Positions 7,625 to 16,651 of a DNA stretch of 58,310 nucleotides are shown piece by piece. The stretch spans positions 1 to 58,310 of the forward strand of contig JAFTST010000036.1 in NCBI GenBank assembly GCA_017467165.1, read 5' to 3'. The notes below the pieces were generated by a model. It was not told the DNA's origin. It did no database searches and saw only the letters and a program-made list of their open reading frames with translations. The translations under genes were made by a program, and so were the position numbers. This DNA is from Clostridia bacterium (GTDB lineage Bacteria; Bacillota; Clostridia; Oscillospirales; CAG-272). Within the stretch, counting starts at the first letter, position 1. Every line of letters starts with the position of its first letter.

Positions 7625-7725
7625 TAAAATATATAAAATAATGGGAGAAAAATTGAAAAAACTTAAAAAAATGTCAAAATTTTCTCATATCCGTCCGTTT
7701 TGTCAGTATATTTGGGCTGTGGGCG

Positions 7726-7754
7726 TTGATTTTTCGCGCCCGTTGTGCTATTAT
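7726..7754 (+). promoter_or_regulatory. Sigma-A promoter of the peptidase T gene
   Basis: TTGATT (7726-7731), 17-base spacer ending TGTGC, TATTAT (7749-7754). Extended -10. Confidence 0.65.
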
Positions 7755-7821
7755 TGTGTCAAGAAACGTTAAAGACAGCTTTGGGGCGAGCAGCCACGGA
7801 GTATGTCGGGAGAGGAAAATT

Positions 7822-9060
7822 ATGAGAGCATTTGAGAGATTTTTAAAATACGCGGCATATCCCACAATGTCCGACGAAACCACGGGTACCACACCCTCGA
7901 CAGCGAAGCAGCTCGTTCTTGCAGGTGTGCTCCGCGACGAGCTTGTCGAGCTCGGGCTTGCCGATGCCGTCGTGGACGGGTTTGGCTACGTGTACGCCAC
8001 CCTTGAGGCTAACTGCGAGGGAGAGCACAACGCCATAGGACTTATCGCGCATATGGACACCTCCTCCGAGGCGTCTGATGAGAATATCAGGACACAGATT
8101 GTTGAATACCGAGGCGGAGATATTCTTCTGAGCGAGGAAAAGGGAATATATATGCGGGTCGCTGACTACCCTTATCTTGAGCGCTTCGTCGGTCAGAGCC
8201 TTATCACCTCCGACGGCACCACGCTGATAGGTGCGGACGATAAGGCGGGAATAGCCGAGATTATGACCGCTCTGGAGATTATAATCAAGGAAAATATCCC
8301 TCACGGTAAAATTTCGGTAGCCTTCACTCCCGACGAGGAGATTGGCGAGGGGGCAGACCACTTCAGCCTTGACACCCTTGGGGCTGACTACGCCTACACG
8401 GTGGACGGAGGATTTCTCGGGGAGCTGGAGTATGAAAACTTCAATGCCGCATCAGCTGTGGTGACGGTGCACGGAGTGTCGATACACCCCGGCTCAGCCA
8501 AGGATAAAATGAAGAATGCGGCGAGAATCGCCTCCGAGTTTGACAGCCTTCTACCCGAAGGGGAGATACCCGAGAGAACCGAGGGCTACGAGGGCTTCCA
8601 TCATCTGCTCTCCATTGAGGGCGGCTGTGAGCTTGCGAGGCTCGCCTATATCATCCGCGACCACGATATGACCGCTTTCCTTGAGAAGAAGGCAGAGTTT
8701 GAGAGAGTGGCGGCGCTTATCAATGAAAGATACGGCGAGGGCACCCTCGAGCTCGTTCTGCGCGACAGCTACTTCAATATGCGGGAGATTATCGAGAAAA
8801 ATATGTTCACCGTCGACAGAGCGAAGGCGGCTATGGCTAAGCTGGGTATAGCTCCCATCGTCACTCCCATCAGGGGAGGCACCGACGGGGCCAGACTTTC
8901 ATTTATGGGACTGCCCTGTCCCAACCTCTCGACGGGCGGAGCGAATTTCCACTCTCGCTTTGAGTTCGTTTCGGTGGAGGCGATGGACAGAATGTCCGAG
9001 CTTCTGGTGCAGATTGTCAAGGACGTCGCGAGCGAGCCCAGGGTTGAGGTGAAGGTTTAA
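7822..9060 (+). CDS. pepT: Peptidase T (tripeptide aminopeptidase, M20B)
   Basis: 412 residues. The start is ATG 7822 (AGAGGAAA upstream); an in-frame extension to 7726 would run through the promoter. It removes N-terminal residues from tripeptides in the cytosol. M20 metal and catalytic residues are visible: HMDT (H77, D79), GADDK (D139/D140), DEEIG (catalytic E172, metal E173), and a late HSRFEFV His. Length matches PepT (about 410). The dimerisation domain occupies the middle (from ASAVVTVHGVSIHPGSAKDK). Monocistronic, with a strong terminator. Confidence 0.93.
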   Translation: MRAFERFLKYAAYPTMSDETTGTTPSTAKQLVLAGVLRDELVELGLADAVVDGFGYVYATLEANCEGEHNAIGLIAHMDTSSEASDENIRTQIVEYRGGDILLSEEKGIYMRVADYPYLERFVGQSLITSDGTTLIGADDKAGIAEIMTALEIIIKENIPHGKISVAFTPDEEIGEGADHFSLDTLGADYAYTVDGGFLGELEYENFNAASAVVTVHGVSIHPGSAKDKMKNAARIASEFDSLLPEGEIPERTEGYEGFHHLLSIEGGCELARLAYIIRDHDMTAFLEKKAEFERVAALINERYGEGTLELVLRDSYFNMREIIEKNMFTVDRAKAAMAKLGIAPIVTPIRGGTDGARLSFMGLPCPNLSTGGANFHSRFEFVSVEAMDRMSELLVQIVKDVASEPRVEVKV

Positions 9061-9100
9061 GCCTCTTTCCCGCACCCCGTGTCAAGTATTTTTTATAGAA

Positions 9101-9142
9101 AGAGAGCCCGACGGACTTGTTCCGTCGGGCTCTTGGGTTTTT
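9101..9142 (+). terminator. Intrinsic terminator of pepT
   Basis: Perfect 13-bp stem AGAGCCCGACGGA (9103-9115), loop CTTGT, matching arm 9121-9133, then GGGTTTTT. Confidence 0.9.
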
Positions 9143-9163
9143 CATCGGTGGTTTCCCGGGGTG

Positions 9164-12031
9164 TTACACCTCGATGAGCGCATCGAGTCCCATCGCCTCG
9201 AGCTTATCCCTCGGGCCGGTTACTGCAACGGTGGCGTGCGATGTCGCCTTGTCAATTATATCGCACATCGAAAGAAGCCTCTCGGGAGTGGTGTCTATCG
9301 CCTGCTGTCTGATTTTCAAGAAGTCGGCGTAGCTCTTGCCGGACAGGTATCTCACGGTTGCCGCAGTACCGTCCATTCTCGGCGTGGTGATGCTGTCTGT
9401 CGAGCCTATGGTGCCAATAATGAATTTTGTCAGGCTGACCCCCGATGCCAGAAGCTCTCTGACAGCATCGGTAACGGTAGCGAAAACGCCGACGCTTCTC
9501 TGGGGTGACGGGTCGCGGTAGGAGTAGCAGGCTGTCGTGCCGCTGTTCGCCCGACAGATAAATCCCGCGCCGTACGCGCCGCCCTTGACTCTTATTTCGT
9601 TCCAGAGTATTTCAAAGTCGAGAATTGTCGCCAGGGTCATCATAGCGCCGTCATATTCCTCGCCGACGCCTCTGATATTGCCGACAAGCGCCGCGTATGA
9701 CACGGGCGAGGAAACCACTATTCCCTCGGTGCGCTTGGGCAGGGGAGTGAGCTTCGATACCTCGGGACGCTCGCCGCCGGGGGTTATGGCAGAGATGAGC
9801 TCGCGGACGAAGGCGCGGTCCTCGGCGCCCGTTATGCCAACTGTGAGTCTGCCTCGGGTGAGAAGCTCTATAACCCTCCTGAATACCGCTATCGGCTCTG
9901 TGGCAGGGGTATCTGTGTCGAGCTGTCTTTTGGTGTAGAGCAGCGCCTCTATACCCGTGGCGATTTCCTTCGCCGCCTCCAGCGCCTCGAGCTGCGCCGC
10001 TCCCCTCGATAGAGCTATCTTACTGCCGTCAGCGGCGAGATATTCTCTGCCGAGCGAGAGGGATTGGCGCATCTTCAGCTCGACGGGCTCGTTCTTGAAA
10101 ATCCTCTCGTACAGGTACTCGCGCATAATATCAGTAACGGTCGGCTTGCACCTGTCTAGGACGGATATGGAGAGGGTGAGATATATTCTGACACCCTCGG
10201 GGCTCTTGATGGGGGTTATCTTGATGGATATTGAGCCGAGATTTGCCTTGATAATCTGCCTTAAGTCGTTGGCGCTGTGGGATGGGGTGTCGAGGTCGGA
10301 TATACACAGCGGCAGCAGGGAGAGGGCGGAAAGCTCCGCAGATGTCAGGTCGGAGATGTCGAAGTACAGCTCGGCGTAGGTTATGCCTCCGCTTTCTTTG
10401 GCGTGGCTGATAACCCTGACTCCGTTTTCCTCATATATTTCGGTGGGAACCTCCTCGGGCGCGTCGGTGAGGTCGGATATAGAAAGAGCGGGGATGGTGG
10501 CAAGAGCCTCGTCGGTGTCCTCGTTCTCCTGCCACTCGGCAAGCGCGCGGCTGTCGCTACTGATTTTCTCTCTTTCGGCATCGGTAAGCGATGCCTCAAG
10601 CTTATCCAGCGCCTCCTTTTCAAGCCGCGCCTGCTCCTTTTCGAGCGTGGCGGACGGATGCAGGATAACGGTGGCCTCGTCGCTCTCGAGTATAGCCTTG
10701 AAGGTGTCTATGTAGTAGGGCGTGTCAATTTTTTCTCTGAGAAAGCCGAACAGCTCGGTATATTCAAGACCCTTCGCCGCATCGAAGCCGTACATCGCGT
10801 CTTCGAAAATCGACTGCATATATACGATGCCTCTGGGATACGAGCCAAAATCCGCCTCTCTCAGGGTGAACTCGGCAGAGTTTATCGCCGCCTCGAGAGC
10901 TTTTTTGTCAAGGCCCTCGGCAAGCGAGTCCGAAAGAGCCCTCTTGTATATAGAGATAAGCTCCTCCTCGCAGCCGTCCTTGACGTCGGTGAATCTGGCG
11001 GTGAGGGTGGGATAGGGAATACCCACGGATATGGAAAGGGTGAAGTTGGAGCACAGTCCGGAGTCAAGCACCCGTCTTTTCAGAGGTGAGTCGTTGCTCT
11101 CCGACAAAAGCTCCGTGACAAGAGCCACGGCGGTGCACACCTCTCTCGGAGGCTTGCCGCCCAGTCTTTTGATTATGCTGATTCGGGTCTTGTCCTTGCA
11201 CTCCTCGGCGGCGGCAACGGGATAATCCCTGATAAGAGGCTCTGTTATTATAGCCTCACCCTCGGGAATATCTGGGTAGCACTCGCCCATATCAAATCCC
11301 GAAAGAATAGCGTCGAGCCTCTCGAGCACCTGCTCAAGCTCCACCTCGCCGTCAAGGCAGATGAGCGCGTTGGACGGGTGGTAGAGCCTTCTGTGAGTAT
11401 CGCAGAATTGCTCGTAGGTGAGAGTGGGTATGGCGCTCGGATTTCCGCCGGAGTCGTGACAGTAGCATCCGCCGGGGAATGCTACCTGCCCCTCATAGTA
11501 TCCCATCAGCTCGTCGGGCGAGGAATACGCGCCGAGCATCTCGTTGTAGACCACGCCGTTTCGGGTGAGCCTGCCGCACTCGTCATATTCGAGCCTGTGT
11601 CCCTCCTGCATGAAAATGCAGGGGTTTTTCGTCGCGTTTGGGAAAAGGACGGCATCCATATAGACTTCAAGCAGGTCCATAAATGCCCGCTTATTTTTGG
11701 TCGAGAAGGGATAAACCGTCTTTTCGCCGTAGGTGAAGGCGTTGAGAAAGGTGGTTATCGAGCCCTTCAGAAGCTCGGTGAAGGGATCCTTGACGGGAAT
11801 TTTCTCCGAGCCGCAGAGCACCGAGTGCTCTATGATATGGTAGACACCCGTGTCGTCTGTCGGAACTGTGCGAAAGCCTATGGCGAAGGTCATATTCGCA
11901 TCGGGTCTGTCAAGATAATATAGAGGCGTGCCCGTCCTCTCGTAGACGTATTCGACAAGGCTGGCGTCAACGTCAGGGCATTCGGTGGCCCCAAGCAGCC
12001 TGAAGCCGTGCATGCTTTTGTATTTTTCCAT
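9164..12031 (-). CDS. M16C insulinase-family zinc metallopeptidase (presequence protease/HypA type)
   Basis: 955 residues, full length for the single-chain M16C peptidases. The inverted zinc motif HIIEH lies at residues 65-69 (H65, E68, H69) and the third ligand E164 follows in VVYNEMLGAYS. Four alpha/beta domains are expected in one chain, closing as a clamshell on unfolded peptides; the second half has the usual degenerate repeat (AALVGNIRGVGEEYDGA, GGAYGAGF). The likely role is degradation of peptides in the cytosol. The start is ATG 12031, 12 bases after the upstream alpha/beta hydrolase gene on the same strand, so both form an operon read from the promoter at 13039-13067. Confidence 0.92.
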   Translation of the reverse strand: MEKYKSMHGFRLLGATECPDVDASLVEYVYERTGTPLYYLDRPDANMTFAIGFRTVPTDDTGVYHIIEHSVLCGSEKIPVKDPFTELLKGSITTFLNAFTYGEKTVYPFSTKNKRAFMDLLEVYMDAVLFPNATKNPCIFMQEGHRLEYDECGRLTRNGVVYNEMLGAYSSPDELMGYYEGQVAFPGGCYCHDSGGNPSAIPTLTYEQFCDTHRRLYHPSNALICLDGEVELEQVLERLDAILSGFDMGECYPDIPEGEAIITEPLIRDYPVAAAEECKDKTRISIIKRLGGKPPREVCTAVALVTELLSESNDSPLKRRVLDSGLCSNFTLSISVGIPYPTLTARFTDVKDGCEEELISIYKRALSDSLAEGLDKKALEAAINSAEFTLREADFGSYPRGIVYMQSIFEDAMYGFDAAKGLEYTELFGFLREKIDTPYYIDTFKAILESDEATVILHPSATLEKEQARLEKEALDKLEASLTDAEREKISSDSRALAEWQENEDTDEALATIPALSISDLTDAPEEVPTEIYEENGVRVISHAKESGGITYAELYFDISDLTSAELSALSLLPLCISDLDTPSHSANDLRQIIKANLGSISIKITPIKSPEGVRIYLTLSISVLDRCKPTVTDIMREYLYERIFKNEPVELKMRQSLSLGREYLAADGSKIALSRGAAQLEALEAAKEIATGIEALLYTKRQLDTDTPATEPIAVFRRVIELLTRGRLTVGITGAEDRAFVRELISAITPGGERPEVSKLTPLPKRTEGIVVSSPVSYAALVGNIRGVGEEYDGAMMTLATILDFEILWNEIRVKGGAYGAGFICRANSGTTACYSYRDPSPQRSVGVFATVTDAVRELLASGVSLTKFIIGTIGSTDSITTPRMDGTAATVRYLSGKSYADFLKIRQQAIDTTPERLLSMCDIIDKATSHATVAVTGPRDKLEAMGLDALIEV

Positions 12032-12043
12032 TGTTTTCTCCCT

Positions 12044-12988
12044 TCAATTTGTATGCCTGCTTATAAATTCGGCAACGGTATTCATATATTTATCCCTGTC
12101 TACAAGATAGGATAGACCGTGGTTCGCTCCTGCGAAAAGGTGTCTTTCAATCATATTGGGGTTCGCATCGCTGAGGCGCGCGCTGTGCTCCTCGGGAACC
12201 ATACCGTCGCTGTCACCGTGTATAATCAGTATCGGCACTCTCGCCGCCCTCGCGGCTTCCGTTGCCCGCGAGTTTTCGGGGTCAAAGCCGCAGAATATTC
12301 TCGCGGACAATCGGATAAGCGGATATACGGCGGCAGGGAAGCCCATTTTCTTCGCCGTGTGAATGAGAATATCCTTCACCTCCGCGTACGGACAGTCGGC
12401 AATAACGCACCTGACCGCCTCGGGCATCGGTAGCGCAGACGCCTGCACAACCGTCGCGCCTCCCATAGATATTCCTATCGGAATAATGTCACAGTCGGGA
12501 AAACGGTCGGCTATATACTCCGTCCAATCTACAAGGTCGTATTTTTCATATATACCAAAGGAAATGAACCTTCCCTCGCTTTCAAGATGCGCGCGCTGGT
12601 CAATCAGCAAGAGATTGCAGCCGCCCTCAAGCGCCTCGAGCGCGCCACCCGAGAAATCTCTGTATGGGTTGCTCCTGTAGCCGTGCGCCATAACCTGAAA
12701 CGGCGCGCCCTCGCGCCTGAAATACAGCCTGCCGTGCAGCCTGATGCTACCCTTGGTTGAGGTTATATATACGTCCTCGTACTCCTCGTTGAGAAGTCGG
12801 GTTATTCTATCTGTGCTCTCCTCCTTGAAGGGCGCCATAGCAGGCGCGTCAAAGCCGTCGAAGGCGTCTGTGTCCTTGCCGGAGCGAATAAAGGCTGTTC
12901 TGGCAATCCAATACAGCGCTAAGAGAAAAATAAATATCAGCCCGACAAGCGAAATTGCCGAGATTAAGAGAACAGTCACGGGAGCCAC
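12044..12988 (-). CDS. Membrane-anchored alpha/beta hydrolase
   Basis: 314 residues, GTG start at 12988 placed by AAGGAGG six bases ahead. Residues 5-30 are one N-terminal membrane helix; the remainder is an alpha/beta-hydrolase domain. The nucleophile elbow GISMGG gives S174, the acid is D259 or D261 in IIHGDSDGMVP, and H290 in GANHGLSY completes the triad. AHGY near residue 101 supplies the oxyanion region. Homologues are generic serine hydrolases (esterase or peptidase) with unknown substrate. It is first gene of an operon with the M16 peptidase. Confidence 0.88.
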   Translation of the reverse strand: MAPVTVLLISAISLVGLIFIFLLALYWIARTAFIRSGKDTDAFDGFDAPAMAPFKEESTDRITRLLNEEYEDVYITSTKGSIRLHGRLYFRREGAPFQVMAHGYRSNPYRDFSGGALEALEGGCNLLLIDQRAHLESEGRFISFGIYEKYDLVDWTEYIADRFPDCDIIPIGISMGGATVVQASALPMPEAVRCVIADCPYAEVKDILIHTAKKMGFPAAVYPLIRLSARIFCGFDPENSRATEAARAARVPILIIHGDSDGMVPEEHSARLSDANPNMIERHLFAGANHGLSYLVDRDKYMNTVAEFISRHTN

Positions 12989-13038
12989 GGTGGACCTCCT
13001 TTCATATTGGCGTTATCGTTGTGCCGATTATATCTGCT

Positions 13039-13067
13039 AGTATATCAAATACTTTCGCCAAAGTCAA
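13039..13067 (-). promoter_or_regulatory. Sigma-A promoter of the hydrolase-M16 operon
   Basis: On the minus strand: TTGACT (13062-13067), 17-base spacer ending TGA, TATACT (13039-13044). Confidence 0.75.
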
Positions 13068-13187
13068 CCCGCGCGGGCGAACAGATAGATTTATCAAGAA
13101 AGGAATTTTCTCCCGTGGCGGTGTTTGAACAGAAGAAAATCAAGCAATAATTAGATAGGACGGCGCTTTGCAGAGAGGAAAAAAAAT

Positions 13188-13202
13188 TTAGAATTATTCT
13201 AA
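13188..13202. promoter_or_regulatory. PerR box
   Basis: TTAGAATTATTCTAA is a perfect 7-1-7 palindrome identical to the PerR consensus. It ends 17 bases before the -35 hexamer of the PerR-family gene, indicating autoregulation and control of rubrerythrin. Confidence 0.85.
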
Positions 13203-13219
13203 AATTTTTAAAAAACCTA

Positions 13220-13248
13220 TTGACATATCACGGGGAAATATGTATAAT
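13220..13248 (+). promoter_or_regulatory. Sigma-A promoter of perR-rbr
   Basis: TTGACA (13220-13225), 17-base spacer, TATAAT (13243-13248), both consensus; directly downstream of the PerR box. Confidence 0.85.
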
Positions 13249-13298
13249 TGACTCAGAATGATTTTAACATCGTTCAATAAATCGGAGTGTGACACAGA

Positions 13299-13670
13299 AT
13301 GACCAAGCAAAGAGCGGCTATACTTGATATTATTCGCTCGGACAAATCTCATCACACCGCCGACGAAATCTTTAGGCTTGCACGGCAACGGCTGCCCGGT
13401 ATATCTCTGGCGACGGTTTATAACAACCTGCACGCGCTCGAGAATATGGGGCTTATCCGCCGAATTACCGCCGAGCGTGATGCCGACAGATATGACAGCT
13501 CCTTCATCCCTCACGGGCACGTGGTGTGCGAGAGGTGCGGGAAAATGTGGGACTTCAATATCGACGGCCTTGATGGACTTTTGTCCGACGCTATCGGCTC
13601 GGAGTTTTCATCCTACGAGCTGAAGGTGAGAAGCCTGTGTGACAGGTGCAGAAAAAACGGCGTGGCGTAA
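13299..13670 (+). CDS. perR: Fur-family peroxide-sensing repressor PerR
   Basis: 123 residues. N-terminal winged helix (LATVYNNLHALENMGLI recognition region), then the dimerisation domain. The structural zinc site is CERC and CDRC. Regulatory metal ligands of PerR are present: His in SHHTADEI, Asp in DADRYD, HGH, and the Asp of MWDF that favours PerR over Fur type. Oxidation of ligand histidines by peroxide is the known sensing mechanism. A consensus PerR box lies in its promoter region, and rubrerythrin follows 35 bases later, so it probably represses itself and that gene. The N-terminus is short but complete for the DNA-binding domain. Confidence 0.92.
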   Translation: MTKQRAAILDIIRSDKSHHTADEIFRLARQRLPGISLATVYNNLHALENMGLIRRITAERDADRYDSSFIPHGHVVCERCGKMWDFNIDGLDGLLSDAIGSEFSSYELKVRSLCDRCRKNGVA

Positions 13671-13705
13671 CTACGAATAAAATTATTTTTTAAGGAGAAA
13701 TCAAA

Positions 13706-14239
13706 ATGGATCTCAAGGGAACGAAAACCGAACAAAATCTTATGACCGCATTCGCAGGCGAGTCTCAGGCAAGAAACAAGTACACCTACTTCGCATCGGT
13801 TGCTAAGAAGGAGGGCTACGAGCAGATCGCGGCTATCTTCCTTCAGACCGCAGAGAACGAGAAGGAGCACGCTAAGCTCTGGTTCAAGGCTCTTGGCGGA
13901 CTTTCCGACACAGCTGCTAACCTTCTTGCAGCGGCAGAGGGCGAGAACTATGAGTGGACCGATATGTACGCTCAGTTCGCTAAGGACGCTGAGGAGGAGG
14001 GCTTCAAGGCTCTTGCTTATCAGTTCCGCGCAGTAGCTGCTATCGAGAAGTCTCACGAGGAGAGATACAGAGCGCTTCTTAACAACGTTGAGATGCAGCA
14101 GGTGTTCGAGAAGGGCGAGATGACTATGTGGGAGTGCAGAAACTGCGGACATCTCGTTATGGGCAAGAAGGCGCCCCCCGTATGCCCCGTATGCGCTCAT
14201 CCTCAGGCATACTTCGAGGTCAGAAAAGAGAACTATTAA
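13706..14239 (+). CDS. rbr: Rubrerythrin
   Basis: 177 residues behind AAGGAG. The ferritin-like di-iron domain carries the EXXH-type ligands ([40 protein letters not shown]). A C-terminal rubredoxin domain follows with CRNCG and [11 protein letters not shown]. The protein reduces hydrogen peroxide to water in the cytosol of anaerobes, with electrons from rubredoxin or NADH oxidoreductases. It lies behind perR and is likely released from repression by peroxide. The codon use is strongly biased, as in highly expressed genes. Confidence 0.96.
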   Translation: MDLKGTKTEQNLMTAFAGESQARNKYTYFASVAKKEGYEQIAAIFLQTAENEKEHAKLWFKALGGLSDTAANLLAAAEGENYEWTDMYAQFAKDAEEEGFKALAYQFRAVAAIEKSHEERYRALLNNVEMQQVFEKGEMTMWECRNCGHLVMGKKAPPVCPVCAHPQAYFEVRKENY

Positions 14240-14253
14240 TCAATATGTGTTTG

Positions 14254-14286
14254 AGCGGAGCTGCCGTCTGGCTGCTCCGCTTTTTT
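14254..14286 (+). terminator. Intrinsic terminator of perR-rbr
   Basis: Stem GCGGAGC (14255-14261) with GCTCCGC (14274-14280), inner GCC/GGC pairing, and six T residues. Confidence 0.9.
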
Positions 14287-14324
14287 CTTCGGTTGCCGAA
14301 AAATAAAAATATTTATAACAATAA

Positions 14325-14353
14325 TTGAAATGGGAGACGATATGTGCTAAAAT
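14325..14353 (+). promoter_or_regulatory. Sigma-A promoter of the two-component operon
   Basis: TTGAAA (14325-14330), 17-base spacer ending TGTGC, TAAAAT (14348-14353). Confidence 0.75.
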
Positions 14354-14385
14354 AGAGCGTGTAACCCTTTATTTTGGAGGTAGAT

Positions 14386-15078
14386 ATGCGAGTATTGGTT
14401 GTTGATGACGAGCGCGAGATAAGACAGGTTATCAGACTTCTTCTCGAAAACGCGGGATACGAGGTTTCGGAGGCGAGGGACGGCAGGATGGCTGTTACCG
14501 TTGTTTCTGAGGACAGGTCGGTCGACCTCGTTATTATGGATATAATGATGCCTTATATGTCGGGAATTGAGGCTACGGCGGAGATAAGACGCTTTTCCAC
14601 CGTGCCCGTGCTGTTTCTGACGGCGAGGTCCTTTGACAGCGATAAGATAGATGCGTACACCGCGGGTGGCGACGACTATCTTGTCAAGCCCTTTTCTGCG
14701 CCTGAGCTGTTGCTGAAGGTTGACGCTCTGACCAGAAGATACAATTCCTACGGAGCGAAGGACGCGGATAACGCGGACGCCGTGCGGTTGTCGGGCGGGG
14801 TGGTTATCAATCCCACCAAGCGCGAGGTTATGAAAAACGGAACGCTCATAGAGCTTCGTGACAAGGAGTACGAGGTGCTCATCTACCTTGTTAAAAACCG
14901 TGGCAGAGTCGTCAGTGCGGACGAGCTCTACGAGGCGGTATGGGGCGAGATGCCCTTGCCCTCGTCGTCAAATAATATAACCGTGCACATACTTAACCTC
15001 AGGAGAAAGCTCGAGGATAACTCCTCGGCGCCTAAGGTGATAAGAACGGTATGGGGAAGGGGATACCAGATTGACTGA
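14386..15078 (+). CDS. OmpR/PhoB-family response regulator
   Basis: 230 residues from ATG 14386 (GGAGG five bases ahead; the TTG at 14374 would overlap the ribosome binding site). Receiver domain with acidic pocket (D7/D8), phospho-acceptor D52, T79 and K101. The DNA-binding winged helix occupies the C-terminus (LRDKEYEVLIYLVKNRGRVV ... NNITVHILNLRRKLED ... VWGRGYQID). The gene overlaps the histidine kinase start by eight bases. The target genes are unknown; the acetyltransferase that follows in the operon is one candidate partner. Confidence 0.94.
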   Translation: MRVLVVDDEREIRQVIRLLLENAGYEVSEARDGRMAVTVVSEDRSVDLVIMDIMMPYMSGIEATAEIRRFSTVPVLFLTARSFDSDKIDAYTAGGDDYLVKPFSAPELLLKVDALTRRYNSYGAKDADNADAVRLSGGVVINPTKREVMKNGTLIELRDKEYEVLIYLVKNRGRVVSADELYEAVWGEMPLPSSSNNITVHILNLRRKLEDNSSAPKVIRTVWGRGYQID

Positions 15079-16651
15079 CAGAAAAGGATTCACCCTTCGA
15101 CGCAGATTCCGCTCGATGCGAGTCGCGATGCTGGTTGCTACGGTTTTCGCCGTTGCTCTGGCTATTGTGACCTTCGCGGTTATCGAGGTCGGAGCGAACG
15201 CATATATAAATAAAAACTATCTTTCCAAGGAAAACAAAACCGCGAGGGAAAACGAATACGCCAAGGAGCTTCAGGAGTACGTTAACCGAAACGGGCTCTC
15301 ATCTACGGATATTCCCAAGCTTGCAGAATGGGCTCAGGGAAACAGATATCTGTACGTTATGATACACAAGGATGATAAGCTCCTATTTGAAACGGGACAG
15401 TACGAGGAGCCCGAGAAGAAGCCCGACGGCGAAGAACAGAAGCCCGACGGTGGAGCAGACGGCGGCGCAGAGGACGGTACAGACGGTGGCGCAGAGGATG
15501 GAGGCGGCTCCGATGGAGAGACTACCCCGCCAATCGATAAGCCGTCGACAGATAACGAGGGAGAGAATTCCGGCGGCGCCGCAGGCGAGAGCGGCGAGGA
15601 TAAGGAGGACGGCGGCAGCTTGGGCTCGGGAATTACCGTCAATATGCCCACCCGCGAGGAATTAATGAAGTATGCCGCCGAAAAGGAGGCACATCTTATA
15701 ACTATGTCGGACGCGTCCGTTCTCGTTTCGATGGCTGACTTCACAGAGTATTTGTACTACGATATAGTCAATATAGCCGCGGTTCTGATGGCGGTTATAG
15801 TTCTTGTTATCACCGTGCTTCTGTATTCGCACGGAGTTACGAGGCGAATCTCGGGCATAGCGAAGGACGTCGCGGCGGTTGCGGGTGGCGATATGGAGCA
15901 CCGCATTCGTCCTGACGGACAGGACGAGCTTGGCAGACTGTCGGGCGACGTTGAAAATATGAGAAGCGAGATGTTAAAAAACGTGGCGAAGGAGAGAGCC
16001 GCTCTCGATGCCAACGCGGAGCTCGTTACCTCTATGTCGCACGATATCAGGACGCCGCTCACGGTTCTTCTCGGATATCTTGACGTGATGCGTCTGCACG
16101 CTCCCGACGGAGTTATGCTGGATTATATCAACGCCTCGGAGAAAACCGCTCTGCGACTGAAAAAGCTCAGTGACGATATGTTCAATTACTTCCTGCTTTT
16201 CGGAGGAGGAGCGGCAGATGTGGATATGCAGGAGTATGACGCATATACTCTGCTTGACCAGATGCTCTCAGAGCACGTCCTGCTGCTTCGTGAGCAGGGA
16301 TATGAGGTTGAGATTAACATTATTTCTCTGGCATCAAGGCAGCCGTCGGCGAGGATTGTTACCGATGCCAACCTGCTTCAGAGAATAATCGAAAACGTTA
16401 TTTCGAACGTCCTGAAATATGCATCAAGGTCCCACCCCGTGCTGCTTTCTGCGTATATAGAGGACGGTAAGCTGCTGCTTAATCTTATAAATCGCATCTC
16501 CGATAGCACAGAGGGCGTTGAGAGCAACGGTATAGGTCTGAAGACCTGTCGGAAGCTGGCTGAGGTTATCGGCGCGTCCTTTGAAACCTGGGTTACGGAT
16601 ACCGAGTATTCTGTGACTCTGCGGATTGATATTCTGGAGGATGAAGGATGA
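15071..16651 (+). CDS. Sensor histidine kinase with long acidic extracellular linker
   Basis: 526 residues starting at TTG 15071 (AAGGGG upstream), overlapping the regulator gene. One membrane helix at residues 18-40, an extracellular region to about 230, a second helix at 232-253, HAMP at 254-306, and HisKA with SHDIRTPLT (H324). The N-box (IIENVISNVLKYAS) and a G-box (SNGIGLKTCRKLAE) mark the ATPase domain. Residues 112-188 are a low-complexity Asp/Glu/Gly stretch with repeats such as DGGAEDG, which are unlikely to fold; it could bind cations or cationic peptides (inference). Partner of the preceding regulator. Confidence 0.93.
   Translation: MTDRKGFTLRRRFRSMRVAMLVATVFAVALAIVTFAVIEVGANAYINKNYLSKENKTARENEYAKELQEYVNRNGLSSTDIPKLAEWAQGNRYLYVMIHKDDKLLFETGQYEEPEKKPDGEEQKPDGGADGGAEDGTDGGAEDGGGSDGETTPPIDKPSTDNEGENSGGAAGESGEDKEDGGSLGSGITVNMPTREELMKYAAEKEAHLITMSDASVLVSMADFTEYLYYDIVNIAAVLMAVIVLVITVLLYSHGVTRRISGIAKDVAAVAGGDMEHRIRPDGQDELGRLSGDVENMRSEMLKNVAKERAALDANAELVTSMSHDIRTPLTVLLGYLDVMRLHAPDGVMLDYINASEKTALRLKKLSDDMFNYFLLFGGGAADVDMQEYDAYTLLDQMLSEHVLLLREQGYEVEINIISLASRQPSARIVTDANLLQRIIENVISNVLKYASRSHPVLLSAYIEDGKLLLNLINRISDSTEGVESNGIGLKTCRKLAEVIGASFETWVTDTEYSVTLRIDILEDEG

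Noticed and set aside
9957-11923. Several long plus-strand reading frames opposite the M16 peptidase gene
   Set aside because: They are mirror frames of a conserved minus-strand gene with high GC wobble positions, and lack ribosome binding sites and any family resemblance.
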